IMG/VR virus record: IMGVR_UViG_3300036670_000354
Location: 1 to 26,014 of that record
DNA from: a virus
Reading direction: 5' to 3' (one strand)
Length of the DNA: 26,014 nucleotides
Below the pieces are notes generated by a model that searched no databases, had not been told where the DNA came from, and worked only from the letters and a program-made list of their open reading frames with translations. Below are positions 1 through 6,828 of this stretch, one piece after another. Each line of letters opens with the position of its first letter. Within the stretch, counting starts at the first letter, position 1. A program made the translations under genes and the position numbers.

Positions 1-218
1 TTAAAAAATCCTCTTCCCACTATTTATATGGGTCCACGGTACACCCTCTCACATTTATATACCAAGAGTTACACGGCAGTAACTTCGAAGACCAAAAGGG
101 CTACAGCATCACTATACAAGGCTTCTCTCCTGCTCAACCCAAATTATTTACACAAGTAGAAATAAATGCAAACCCAATTATAAGTGGTTTAGCCTTCGAT
201 CTCGCGCAGGATCTATAA
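1..218 (+). CDS. 3' end of an unidentified gene (partial)
   Basis: The reading frame whose codons start at base 3 is open from the window edge to a TAA at 216-218 and gives about 71 residues, ending F-D-L-A-Q-D-L. The piece is rich in Ser, Thr, Gln and hydrophobic residues with alternating beta-like patterning (for example Y-S-I-T-I-Q-G-F) and has no recognisable motif. Since a head block starts right after it and it is on the same strand, it is probably the last gene of an upstream structural block, but that is inference from position. The start and any diagnostic domain lie outside the window. Confidence 0.6.
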   Translation, partial: KKSSSHYLYGSTVHPLTFIYQELHGSNFEDQKGYSITIQGFSPAQPKLFTQVEINANPIISGLAFDLAQDL

Positions 219-221
219 ATC

Positions 222-232
222 TGTCCTTTTTT
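222..232 (+). promoter_or_regulatory. TGTCCTTTTTT motif, copy 1 (putative late promoter element)
   Basis: Exact TGTCCTTTTTT, four bases after the stop of the preceding gene and 59 bases before the protease start at 292. It is one of seven exact copies in the window, all heading phage morphogenesis or lysis blocks. Its promoter role is inferred from that placement. No host-type TAnnTTTG box follows at a suitable distance. Confidence 0.55.
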
Positions 233-291
233 AAGCTTACTCATCTAGATAATATTGTTATTCCAAAGGAGTATCATTTAATATTATCAAT

Positions 292-1452
292 TTGAACACG
301 AACTATTTTAAATTTACTAAGAACGAAGCCAAGCAAGAAGCCACTGTATTCATTTACGGTGCCATAGGTGATATGGACTACGAAACTTGGGAGTTAATCA
401 ACACAGCTTCAAAATTTAGAGCCGAATTTGAAAACGCTACAGCCAATGCAGACACGGTAAAAGTAAGAATATCTTCTCCTGGAGGATATGTAGATGAAGG
501 TTTGGCCATCTACAACATCATATTTGGCAGTAAAAAGAAAATCATTACTTACAACGATGGCCTCTGTGCATCCATGGCTGCTATTATTCTCCTCTCTGGA
601 GATGAAATCCATGCTTACAGGAATTCTTTATTGATGATCCATAACTGCTCCGGGATGACTTTTGGAAATGTAAAAGAGATTGAAGAGCAACTTGAATCGC
701 AAAGAAAAATAGATTCTTCATTAGGAAAAGCTATAGAAGACCGCCTTGGTATTTCTTCAAAAGATGTAGAGAAAAACTATCTGAACTATAAAGATAATTG
801 GTTCGAGAGCTCTGAAGCTTTGGAGCTTGGTTTTTATGACAAAATAATACAGAAAGACAAGGATGTACCAACAGACCTTAAAAACATGAGTGCAAAAAAG
901 ATGCATCAAAAATACGCTGCTTTTTTCAAAAAGAAGATGCCAACAAATACTCACCCAAAACCAAAGAAAATGCCCAAACCAAATTCATTTCCAAATCTGC
1001 AAGCGGCCTTAGGACTAGACCAGCCCATTGCGACTACAGATGAAGGAAGCTACATCAATGATGAACAAAAATCATTGATAGAGAACAAAATTACAGGATT
1101 AAAATCTAGCCTTCAAGCATTGAGAGATGAAAAAGGAGGAGAGATAAAAATCCTTAAAGACGAGAAAGCAGATCTTGACACAAAACTTATTGCTGCCAAT
1201 TCTGCAACCACAGAAGGATTGACGTTTTTGAAAGCTATCGCTAAAGCAGCTGGCGTTGTAGATCTTAAGGAAGATGCAACACTTGCAGAAATTAACGATG
1301 CTATAACTGCCCAAGTAGCAGTTCTAAACAAAAAGCCAGGCTCTAGCCATACTTCTGGAAAAGTAGATCCTAAAGGTGATGAAGATAAGAAGCATGCCTA
1401 TTTAGACTTGAATGCTTCCATTTACGATGAGTATAACAAATTAAAAAAATAA
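292..1452 (+). CDS. ClpP-type (S14) head maturation protease with scaffold-like C-terminus
   Basis: Residues about 15-190 are a ClpP-fold serine protease: G-A-I-G-D near 23-27, S-S-P-G-G at 61-65, catalytic Ser94 in L-C-A-S-M-A, His117 in M-I-H-N, and a probable acid at Asp183 in G-F-Y-D. The remaining roughly 190 residues contain a Lys/Pro-rich linker and a charged coiled coil near 250-310. This is the usual arrangement of phage prohead proteases fused to, or carrying, a scaffolding segment that is cleaved during capsid maturation. The major capsid gene follows after 3 bases. The start chosen is TTG at 292, because homologous proteins begin about here and the first in-frame ATG (373) would cut into the protease fold. 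An AAAGGAG sits at 265-271, rather far upstream, so ATT at 283 is a possible alternative start. Confidence 0.88.
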   Translation: MNTNYFKFTKNEAKQEATVFIYGAIGDMDYETWELINTASKFRAEFENATANADTVKVRISSPGGYVDEGLAIYNIIFGSKKKIITYNDGLCASMAAIILLSGDEIHAYRNSLLMIHNCSGMTFGNVKEIEEQLESQRKIDSSLGKAIEDRLGISSKDVEKNYLNYKDNWFESSEALELGFYDKIIQKDKDVPTDLKNMSAKKMHQKYAAFFKKKMPTNTHPKPKKMPKPNSFPNLQAALGLDQPIATTDEGSYINDEQKSLIENKITGLKSSLQALRDEKGGEIKILKDEKADLDTKLIAANSATTEGLTFLKAIAKAAGVVDLKEDATLAEINDAITAQVAVLNKKPGSSHTSGKVDPKGDEDKKHAYLDLNASIYDEYNKLKK

Positions 1453-1455
1453 GAC

Positions 1456-2469
1456 ATGGCAGACATGACAATTGACGATGTTGTAAAAGAACTAGATACG
1501 TTCTTAAGCAACAATCCAACTTTAATTTCAGCAGCTATAAATCGCGCTCAAAATATATTGGACTTACACACACAACCCCTTACAAAGGTAAAGGGTAATT
1601 ATCCCCAAGGCCATACTCTTTTGACCGACGTGGTCCAAGGTTTTGATCCTGTATGGAATGATCTTGGAACTTTACAGATTGAGCACAAAATATTGAAGAA
1701 TTACCACCAAAAGGTCAACTTTGGTTTAATTCCTTCTCAAATTTTAGCGAGTTACTGGGCAGAATTATATGCAGAAGAACGCACACCAGAAGACATGCCG
1801 ATCTCTCGTTACATTATTGAAAACGAACTTCTTCCTAAAGTTCTAGATAATCTAGCCACCTTGAGTGTAACTGGAACATACGATCCTGCAAGAAAGGATG
1901 AGTTTGGTTATTCCATGAATGGAATCAAAACCATTATAGACAATTTGCTTGTTGCAGATGTGGCTACAGCACCTACTCCTTATAAGATTCCTCTGGATGC
2001 AGCAACAGATTTGACGATTGTAGAAACTGTTACCAATTTTGAAAGAAGTCTGCCATCTAAGATGAAAAGCAAAATTAAGAAATTATATATGGGTGAGAAT
2101 ATGGGTGAGAGACACATGTTGGACTATGAAGACAAATTTGGTCAAAACCAATTTCAAAACGATCAGATGAAAACTCGTCTTGGAAAGCGTGAAATTGTAG
2201 TCATTCCTGGTTATGATGGTGATCAAATATTTGCCCATGTTGAAGGAAATTTCAAAAGGTTAATTGATGTTTTTGACGGAGCTCCGGCGGTGACGGATAT
2301 CCAAAAACAAGATTACCAAATCAAGATCTTTATGGAATTTTGGAAAGGATATGACTTCTTGATTGATGAATTGGTCTTTGTTTCCAATTATGCAGATGAA
2401 ACTTTAGGGCTTGGCTCTACAGCTAAGAATCGAAAGTATTACTCATTCGATGGTGTAACTGCACAGTAA
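1456..2469 (+). CDS. Major capsid protein (P2 gpN-like, HK97 fold)
   Basis: A 337-residue protein immediately downstream of the prohead protease, the canonical place for the major capsid subunit. Its length and patterning resemble the P2-family capsid proteins common in Bacteroidetes phages: an N-terminal helical part (about 1-60) that could be removed by the protease, then mixed alpha/beta sequence ending in a segment rich in aromatic residues (F-W-K-G-Y-D-F) near 295. There is no catalytic motif, as expected for a shell protein. It starts at an ATG three bases after the protease stop, so the two are co-transcribed and probably translationally coupled. Assignment rests on order, size and general similarity, not on an invariant motif. 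Confidence 0.8.
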   Translation: MADMTIDDVVKELDTFLSNNPTLISAAINRAQNILDLHTQPLTKVKGNYPQGHTLLTDVVQGFDPVWNDLGTLQIEHKILKNYHQKVNFGLIPSQILASYWAELYAEERTPEDMPISRYIIENELLPKVLDNLATLSVTGTYDPARKDEFGYSMNGIKTIIDNLLVADVATAPTPYKIPLDAATDLTIVETVTNFERSLPSKMKSKIKKLYMGENMGERHMLDYEDKFGQNQFQNDQMKTRLGKREIVVIPGYDGDQIFAHVEGNFKRLIDVFDGAPAVTDIQKQDYQIKIFMEFWKGYDFLIDELVFVSNYADETLGLGSTAKNRKYYSFDGVTAQ

Positions 2470-2480
2470 AAATTTAAATC

Positions 2481-2864
2481 ATGAATAAATCAGATTACAT
2501 AGAAAAAGCAAAATCTCTTGGGCTTGATGTCCAAGATGATTTTACTAACGCTCAACTGAAAAAGTTGATTGAAGACAAGGAAGCAGAATTGGCAGAACTT
2601 GAAGTTGAAAATGAAACAGATTCAGAAGAAAATCAAGAAGTCCATGTTGAAAAGCTTCAAGAAGAATTGAAAGCAGAGCTCCTCGAAGAAGGGATCTACC
2701 TTGATGATCGTGGTCGCAAATACAAATTTACAAAAGATGCTCCAAAAAAAATCAACATTGATGGAGCACCGATGACACAAAGAGAAATTTTAGAAACCGA
2801 AGAAGTTATTTCCGAATTAGTCTACGGAAATAATGGATTCATAAAACGAGTTTATAATGGCTGA
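2481..2864 (+). CDS. HeH/SAP-like small head protein
   Basis: A 127-residue acidic protein. Residues 1-36 resemble a helix-extension-helix (HeH/LEM, SAP-like) fold: Y-I-E-K-A-K-S-L-G-L, then an acidic turn, then T-N-A-Q-L-K-K-L-I. Such motifs are common at the ends of phage head or connector proteins and often touch nucleic acid. A Glu-rich stretch (about 36-70) follows, then a basic, less charged C-terminal half. It lies between capsid and tail-tube candidates, where many phages encode head-tail joining or capsid decoration proteins. The precise role is not recognisable. Its stop overlaps the next start by 8 bases. Confidence 0.6.
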   Translation: MNKSDYIEKAKSLGLDVQDDFTNAQLKKLIEDKEAELAELEVENETDSEENQEVHVEKLQEELKAELLEEGIYLDDRGRKYKFTKDAPKKINIDGAPMTQREILETEEVISELVYGNNGFIKRVYNG

Positions 2865-3429
2865 AGATTGTAGTGAAATTCCACTAGAAAACATTGAGTT
2901 CTGTCCTAGTGATGAAGTAAATGCTGGAGTAAGCGAAGTTGGTGTTTACGCTGCTTCCGTATCTGAATTTAGCACCATAGAAAAACCCCCAAGTCTTAAA
3001 GTAGCAACAGATCTTGAGTCTTGTGCAACAATTGAAGGAGCCCATGCCTTCGTAGATGAAACCAATGGAGGTTTCCATAAGCTGCAGATTAATCCAGACT
3101 CTGGAATGATCGAAACGGTTCAGCTTGGTACTAAAGGAAATATTTCTTTCCAAAACTCATTTACGTTTGCTCTTAGAGGCACAGCGGCCAAAGTAGCTGG
3201 ATATGCTAGAAAGTACAGAAATGAGCCAATGATTTATATTGTAAAGGAAAAGAATGGAGATGTAAAACAAATTGGTAGTCAAGATAGTCCTGCTTATATG
3301 GTAGAACTTGCTGCAGGATCTGGACAAGCACCAGGAGATCCAAAACAAAGCCAGTTCATAATTAGAGATAGCCAAAACTATCCTGCACCAGAATACGCTG
3401 GAACTATCACTGAATTCACAACAGCATAA
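2857..3429 (+). CDS. Putative major tail tube protein
   Basis: A 190-residue protein starting inside the end of the upstream gene. The middle and C-terminal parts show the beta-rich patterning of Bacteroidetes phage tail tube proteins: V-A-G-Y-A-R-K-Y-R-N-E-P-M-I-Y-I-V, then a K-N-G-D turn, then Q-I-G-S, and a late Y-P-A-P-E-Y-A-G-T-I. The N-terminus is acidic with two Cys (C5, C17). No membrane segment or signal peptide is present. The call rests on length, patterning and position after the capsid gene. A head-tail connector or decoration protein remains possible. The stop TAA shares a base with the next ATG (TAATG). Confidence 0.5.
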   Translation: MAEDCSEIPLENIEFCPSDEVNAGVSEVGVYAASVSEFSTIEKPPSLKVATDLESCATIEGAHAFVDETNGGFHKLQINPDSGMIETVQLGTKGNISFQNSFTFALRGTAAKVAGYARKYRNEPMIYIVKEKNGDVKQIGSQDSPAYMVELAAGSGQAPGDPKQSQFIIRDSQNYPAPEYAGTITEFTTA

Positions 3430-3752
3430 TGAGCAAGGTATTCCAGATAAAAAAAGGAAAGTTCGACATCCCTAAGTTCGGTAAGGTAGATACTACCAAA
3501 ACGGAACTTAGTGATGAAAGAGCTCTTGAATTATTTAAGGTGAGTCGCAAGGTTTTCCCCTGGATAATGCTTAAGCCAGATGCCGATAAGTTTTTGAAAA
3601 AACAAAACTTGAAGGCTGAAGAAGTCGCTAAGATGATACAGAATGCTTCTAACATCGAAGAAGTAGAATTACTTAAACAAGTGAACGACTCTAAAACAGT
3701 CGCTGCAATTGCGGAAACAAAAATTAACGCATTTAAAAATTCAAAGATATGA
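3429..3752 (+). CDS. Small protein of the head/tail-tube operon
   Basis: A 107-residue protein, coupled by a TAATG junction to the preceding gene and by an ATGA junction to the next. It has a short beta-like N-terminus (K-V-F-Q-I-K-K-G-K-F-D-I), then helical, Lys/Glu-rich sequence, and a C-terminal half (about 60-100) predicted helical with repeated A-E-E-V and E-E-V-E-L-L segments. No known domain is recognised. Genes just after a tail tube gene often encode tail assembly chaperones or completion factors, but nothing in the sequence proves that here, and no slippery frameshift site is evident at its end. Confidence 0.55.
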   Translation: MSKVFQIKKGKFDIPKFGKVDTTKTELSDERALELFKVSRKVFPWIMLKPDADKFLKKQNLKAEEVAKMIQNASNIEEVELLKQVNDSKTVAAIAETKINAFKNSKI

Positions 3753-4114
3753 AGTCGATTCATTTAGTCTTTACAGCTCTTTTACTTATGGTGGGAGCTG
3801 CGGGATTCGGAACTACAACCGACCTGGACAAAAATTCAAACACTGATCAATTTGAGATTCCTCAATTTGAGATGCAAAGCGTAGATTTTATTTCTTATGA
3901 TTTTTCTTTGAATGAAAAGACTCAGGTTTTATTTATTAAAGAAGTGATTAGCCATAAGGTTTCTAAGACTCATAAGTCCAGTAAGGAGTTACAACCTTTA
4001 GCTCCAGAACCCGATGAGCGAGATTGGAGTTGGCATAGTTTTAAAATAAAAAAATACACTTACCATTTCACCGCTAGGCTACTTAAGGATAACCCTATTA
4101 GAATTTTGTGTTAG
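3749..4114 (+). CDS. Exported small protein of unknown function
   Basis: A 121-residue protein with an N-terminal signal peptide: Lys2, hydrophobic core at about 5-20, and a small-residue region A-A-G-F-G before a Thr/Asp/Asn-rich mature start near 23. No lipobox Cys is present. The mature part is polar, with Q-F-E-I-P-Q-F-E-M, a Lys/His/Ser-rich centre, an acidic turn with W-S-W, and a basic C-terminus ending in Cys. It starts by ATGA overlap and is the last gene before a strong terminator. An exported protein at the end of a capsid/tail-tube operon suggests action on the host envelope, such as superinfection exclusion or a lysis accessory, but no family is recognised. Confidence 0.55.
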   Translation: MKSIHLVFTALLLMVGAAGFGTTTDLDKNSNTDQFEIPQFEMQSVDFISYDFSLNEKTQVLFIKEVISHKVSKTHKSSKELQPLAPEPDERDWSWHSFKIKKYTYHFTARLLKDNPIRILC

Positions 4115-4143
4115 CCATGATTATTTAATTTTAAGTTTTGTTG

Positions 4144-4175
4144 AAAAGACCTTGAAAAATCAAGGTCTTTTTTTT
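4144..4175 (+). terminator. Rho-independent terminator of the head/tail-tube operon
   Basis: A perfect 12-bp stem, 4144-4155 against 4160-4171, with an AAAA loop and a T-run to 4175. It lies 29 bases after the stop of the exported-protein gene. Its last T is the first base of the next TGTCCTTTTTT motif, so one unit ends exactly where the next regulatory site begins. Confidence 0.92.
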
Positions 4176-4185
4176 GTCCTTTTTT
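4175..4185 (+). promoter_or_regulatory. TGTCCTTTTTT motif, copy 2 (putative late promoter element)
   Basis: Exact copy placed directly after a strong terminator and 29 bases before the ATG at 4215. Because upstream transcription ends here, the next gene needs its own promoter, which makes this the best positional argument that the motif marks transcription initiation. Confidence 0.65.
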
Positions 4186-4214
4186 GAGGCTTCTATAATC
4201 GAGACTTTAGTAAA

Positions 4215-4958
4215 ATGAAAATAAAGGATTGGTTTAAAACTAAAGATTTTGAGAAGGGTGTGCAGCTTTACAAGGCCACTTCGAAGCCAAAACGATCGGT
4301 TTTGAAGCAGCTTGAGAAAGGAAAGAGTAGAGCTTCTTTAAGCATGTTAATAAGAGAGCTTCGACAAGCTATGAAGTTTGATAAGCCTAATCTGGTTTAC
4401 AAACCCAAGCCTTCTATTTCTAAGCAGGAAAAGACATTCACAAAGCCATCACAGCCTATAGGGGTGAGAGAGGAGTCTGCCAAGCAATACTTTAAGTCTG
4501 TAGTATATGCAGAACTCCCTCAGGAGCTAAAATCCCGTTACAGGCTTTTAAAAGACTTCTTTTATGACATGTGTGATCTTAAGCTTGAGCTTAATGATCT
4601 GCCCGATAAAGCCGTGAATCAGGCCCTTAAAATTCAGATTGAAATCGATAAGATGGACCAAAAGAAACAACTCATCTGGGATGAGATTGACTATTGGAAA
4701 GCTACTGGCAAAATCCTAAAACAGGAAACTGACATTGATTTGAAAACGATGGACATGCAAAAGATTATCCTTAAGAAAACAAGCCTGCAATCTTCTGTCT
4801 ATCACATGAATTCTAGGCTGAAAAATTGGCAAACGCAATTAGAATCTTCAGAAGATACTGAACAGAAGAGGAATCTTGAAAGCCAGATCCATAGAACCAC
4901 CAATAAAAAACATAAAAATGAAATGACAATTAAACAGATAGAGGACTTTTTAGAATAA
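4215..4958 (+). CDS. Coiled-coil phage protein of unknown function
   Basis: A 247-residue, highly charged and mostly helical protein. Residues 1-55 are basic (D-W-F-K-T-K-D-F-E-K-G, then repeated Lys/Arg/Ser), 56-85 form a Pro/Lys linker, 90-150 are amphipathic helices, and about 165-247 look like a coiled coil (Q-K-I-I-L-K-K, then Q-T-Q-L-E-S-S and E-S-Q-I-H-R). There is no enzyme motif, signal peptide or membrane segment. It is a single-gene unit with its own TGTCCTTTTTT motif, so it is probably expressed with the structural genes. A basic N-terminus plus coiled coil would fit a DNA-binding or scaffolding role in the virion, but that is inference. Its TAA overlaps the A-run that forms the U-tract of the minus-strand RNA. 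Confidence 0.7.
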   Translation: MKIKDWFKTKDFEKGVQLYKATSKPKRSVLKQLEKGKSRASLSMLIRELRQAMKFDKPNLVYKPKPSISKQEKTFTKPSQPIGVREESAKQYFKSVVYAELPQELKSRYRLLKDFFYDMCDLKLELNDLPDKAVNQALKIQIEIDKMDQKKQLIWDEIDYWKATGKILKQETDIDLKTMDMQKIILKKTSLQSSVYHMNSRLKNWQTQLESSEDTEQKRNLESQIHRTTNKKHKNEMTIKQIEDFLE

Positions 4959-5074
4959 AAAAAAGCCCTCTGACGCTCATATAACTCTCACATCACATAA
5001 AAACGACCTCGCAGTCTGCCAGAGGGCTAAAGCCTTCTTGATTGCGAGGTCGTCCTATTTAGTAATGTGAGAGA
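4957..5074 (-). ncRNA. Putative pseudoknotted small RNA, minus strand
   Basis: Three perfect inverted repeats are interleaved here: A 4964-4972/5020-5028 (9 bp), B 4985-4993/5065-5073 (9 bp) and C 5003-5013/5043-5053 (11 bp, extendable to 14 with one G-U). C nests in B, while A joins the C loop to the far 3' end, so the fold is a pseudoknot. Read leftward, a TATATTTG box at 5085-5078 would start RNA at about 5073, exactly at the outer B arm, and the A arm is followed by eight U (4964-4957), giving a terminator-like end. That makes an RNA of about 115 nt. It contains no good reading frame. Seen: repeats, box and U-run. Inferred: that it is transcribed. A plus-strand leader structure for the methylase is the main alternative. 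Confidence 0.6.
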
Positions 5075-5077
5075 TAA

Positions 5078-5085
5078 CAAATATA
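5078..5085 (-). promoter_or_regulatory. Host-type -7 box for the minus-strand small RNA
   Basis: The minus strand reads TATATTTG, an exact match to the Bacteroidetes -7 consensus TAnnTTTG. The spacing puts the start at about 5073, the first base of the outer stem of the RNA. No clear -33 TTTG is seen upstream. Confidence 0.45.
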
Positions 5086-5095
5086 AATAAATACT

Positions 5096-6376
5096 ATGAG
5101 CGAAAAATTATTAGCACCATTAGAATGGCACAACGAAACCAGAAAAGTAAAGGATCTGGTTCCTTATGAATTCAACCCTCGAATTCTTACTGAGGAAAAA
5201 AAACAGAAATTAATCAATTCGATTGAGAAATTTAACCTGGCAGAAGTACCGGCGATCAACACCGACAACAAAATTATTGCAGGCCATCAAAGAATAAAAG
5301 TTCTGATGCTTCTCAACCGTGGAGAAGAAAATATTGATGTTCGTTTACCCAACAGGAGTCTAACAGAAGAGGAATTTAAGCAATACAACATCACCTCAAA
5401 CGTATCTGCAGGCTTTTGGGATGTAGATGTTTTGGAAGAGCATTTTGCAGATATAGATCTCGAAGACTTGGGTTTGAATCTAGATGATTTAGAGTTGCCC
5501 TCAGATTTAATTCCAGAAGACATGTCCGGAGAAGATGAAGGTGACTTTGATGCAGAGCCTCCAGTAGATCCTATTAGTGAAAAAGGTGACGTTTATATTT
5601 TAAAAAGCCTTCAAAAAAACTTAGAGCATAAAGTTGTGTGCGGAGATTCTACCGTAGAAGATCCCTATAAAGAATTATTTCAAAATGAAAAATGTAATCT
5701 AGTATTAACCGATCCACCATATAATGTTGACTACCAAGGAGGAAGTGATAAAAAAAGAGAGAAGATTCAAAATGATAAAATGGAAACTAACTCATTTTAT
5801 GATTTCTTACTACAATTCTATAAGCAAGCTCACAGCATTGCAGAACCAGGAGCCCCTGCTTATGTTTTTCACGCAGATACTGAAGGGGTGAATTTCAGAA
5901 AAGCATTTGTAGATTCTGGTTTTAAACTCTCTGAATGTTTGATTTGGAAAAAGAATTCAATCGTAATGTCAAGACAAGACTATCACTGGATCCATGAACC
6001 AATTTTATACGGATGGAAACTTGGAGCTGCACATAAGTGGTACACAGACAGAAAGCAGCAAACTGTTCTTGAATTTGATAGGCCTTTAAAAAGTGAATAC
6101 CACCCGACGATGAAGCCTATTGAGATGCTTTGCTATCTGATTAAAAACAGCTCTAAACAAAAAGATATTGTTTTTGATGGCTTCTTAGGTTCTGGATCCA
6201 CTCTAATTGCTTCAGAGAAATCTTGGAGAAATTGCAGAGGAATAGAAATTGGAGAAAACTATTGCGATGTTATTGTGAGAAGATGGGTTAAATATATGCA
6301 AGAGAATAAACTGAAATTTGAAGTAATAAAAAATGATAAAAAGTTAACTCAGCATGAAATTGAAGATTTTAAATGA
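5096..6376 (+). CDS. ParB-fused DNA methyltransferase (beta-class, N6_N4 type)
   Basis: A 426-residue two-domain enzyme. Residues about 15-110 are a ParB/Srx-like domain with F-N-P-R (26-29) and G-H-Q-R (63-66). An acidic linker (about 115-165) joins it to an SAM-dependent methyltransferase: motif IV D-P-P-Y-N at 206-210, H-P-T-M-K-P at 336-341, and the SAM-binding motif F-D-G-F-L-G-S-G-S-T at 360-369. Motif IV before motif I is the beta-class order; D-P-P-Y favours adenine-N6 but does not exclude cytosine-N4. In phages such orphan enzymes usually modify phage DNA to escape restriction, with the ParB part contributing DNA or nucleotide binding. It lacks the TGTCCTTTTTT motif, unlike the structural blocks, and its leader carries the pseudoknotted repeats. 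Confidence 0.93.
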   Translation: MSEKLLAPLEWHNETRKVKDLVPYEFNPRILTEEKKQKLINSIEKFNLAEVPAINTDNKIIAGHQRIKVLMLLNRGEENIDVRLPNRSLTEEEFKQYNITSNVSAGFWDVDVLEEHFADIDLEDLGLNLDDLELPSDLIPEDMSGEDEGDFDAEPPVDPISEKGDVYILKSLQKNLEHKVVCGDSTVEDPYKELFQNEKCNLVLTDPPYNVDYQGGSDKKREKIQNDKMETNSFYDFLLQFYKQAHSIAEPGAPAYVFHADTEGVNFRKAFVDSGFKLSECLIWKKNSIVMSRQDYHWIHEPILYGWKLGAAHKWYTDRKQQTVLEFDRPLKSEYHPTMKPIEMLCYLIKNSSKQKDIVFDGFLGSGSTLIASEKSWRNCRGIEIGENYCDVIVRRWVKYMQENKLKFEVIKNDKKLTQHEIEDFK

Positions 6377-6390
6377 GTAATCTAAATTAA

Positions 6391-6422
6391 AAACAGCGGC
6401 TAAATTGCCGCTGTTTTTTTTT
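6391..6422. terminator. Bidirectional terminator between convergent genes
   Basis: A perfect 10-bp stem, 6391-6400 against 6407-6416, with a 6-base loop, followed by a T-run to 6422 on the plus strand and preceded by A residues that give a shorter U-run on the minus strand. It ends the methylase transcript. The stop codon of the minus-strand gene (6402-6400) lies inside the stem and loop, so both units share it. Confidence 0.9.
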
Positions 6423-6708
6423 GTAACAAATAGCAAAACTTTTCTTTTGAAGGTAAAGTAATGTCTTCATCAATTTTTTCTTCTGGAACTGAAATCAAAA
6501 AGTTCTTAAATCCAAGTTGCTCCAAGCATTGGTAGACATCAGATTCATAGATATAATCTTCAGGAAGAATAGATATTATTTTTTTATAAATCTGTTTTAA
6601 CGACAACATTAAAGTGTCTTCATCGGTTTGAAATTGATTCTTTATGGGCTCAAAATTTTGCTGTAAAAATTGTAGAATTTCAGTTTCATAATCAGTTTTA
6701 ATGTTCAT
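6400..6708 (-). CDS. Small acidic orphan protein
   Basis: A 102-residue soluble, mostly helical protein, with no domain I recognise, signal peptide or membrane segment. Its N-terminal half has regular hydrophobic spacing (I-L-Q-F-L-Q-Q-N-F, then L-S-L-K-Q-I-Y-K-K-I-I-S-I-L) that suggests a compact helical bundle; the C-terminus is Lys-rich. It is a single-gene unit with a host-type -7 box (TACTTTTG at 6752-6745) and a shared terminator, and it lacks the TGTCCTTTTTT motif, so it is probably not a late gene. Its leader has CTCTCACATTA directly before the start codon, the same 11 bases as the 5' end of the putative RNA at 4957-5074. A regulator, anti-host or immunity factor would fit this setting, but this is a guess. 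Confidence 0.65.
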   Translation of the reverse strand: MNIKTDYETEILQFLQQNFEPIKNQFQTDEDTLMLSLKQIYKKIISILPEDYIYESDVYQCLEQLGFKNFLISVPEEKIDEDITLPSKEKFCYLLQKKTAAI

Positions 6709-6744
6709 AATGTGAGAGTTTTATATATTTTCTTTTTGTATTCT

Positions 6745-6752
6745 CAAAAGTA
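6745..6752 (-). promoter_or_regulatory. Host-type -7 box upstream of the 6400-6708 gene
   Basis: The minus strand reads TACTTTTG, matching TAnnTTTG. Transcription would start near 6738, about 30 bases before the start codon. No TTTG is seen at -33. An inverted repeat lies just upstream. Confidence 0.4.
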
Positions 6753-6754
6753 AA

Positions 6755-6803
6755 ACCTTAAATATTTGTTTTTGAGGGTTTTAAGGTCTGAAAACCTTTT
6801 TTT
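6755..6803. promoter_or_regulatory. Inverted repeat and overlapping small hairpin
   Basis: ACCTTAAA at 6755-6762 is the exact reverse complement of TTTAAGGT at 6780-6787, centred just upstream of the -7 box of the minus-strand gene, so it could be an operator. The second arm also pairs with 6794-6798 to make a 5-bp hairpin followed by seven T on the plus strand, a weak terminator shape. The two pairings are mutually exclusive. No plus-strand gene follows, so the operator reading is preferred, with low certainty. Confidence 0.25.
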
Positions 6804-6828
6804 AATTATCATTTCTTCACCATGATAA

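Noticed and set aside
46-54. A further CTCTCACAT copy as a third target of the small RNA
   Set aside because: It lies inside the upstream coding frame with no start codon or control region nearby, and a single 9-mer can arise by chance.
4964-5073. A CRISPR array or transposon end from the dense repeats before the methylase
   Set aside because: The repeats are single inverted pairs, not direct repeats with spacers, and no transposase or target duplication is present.
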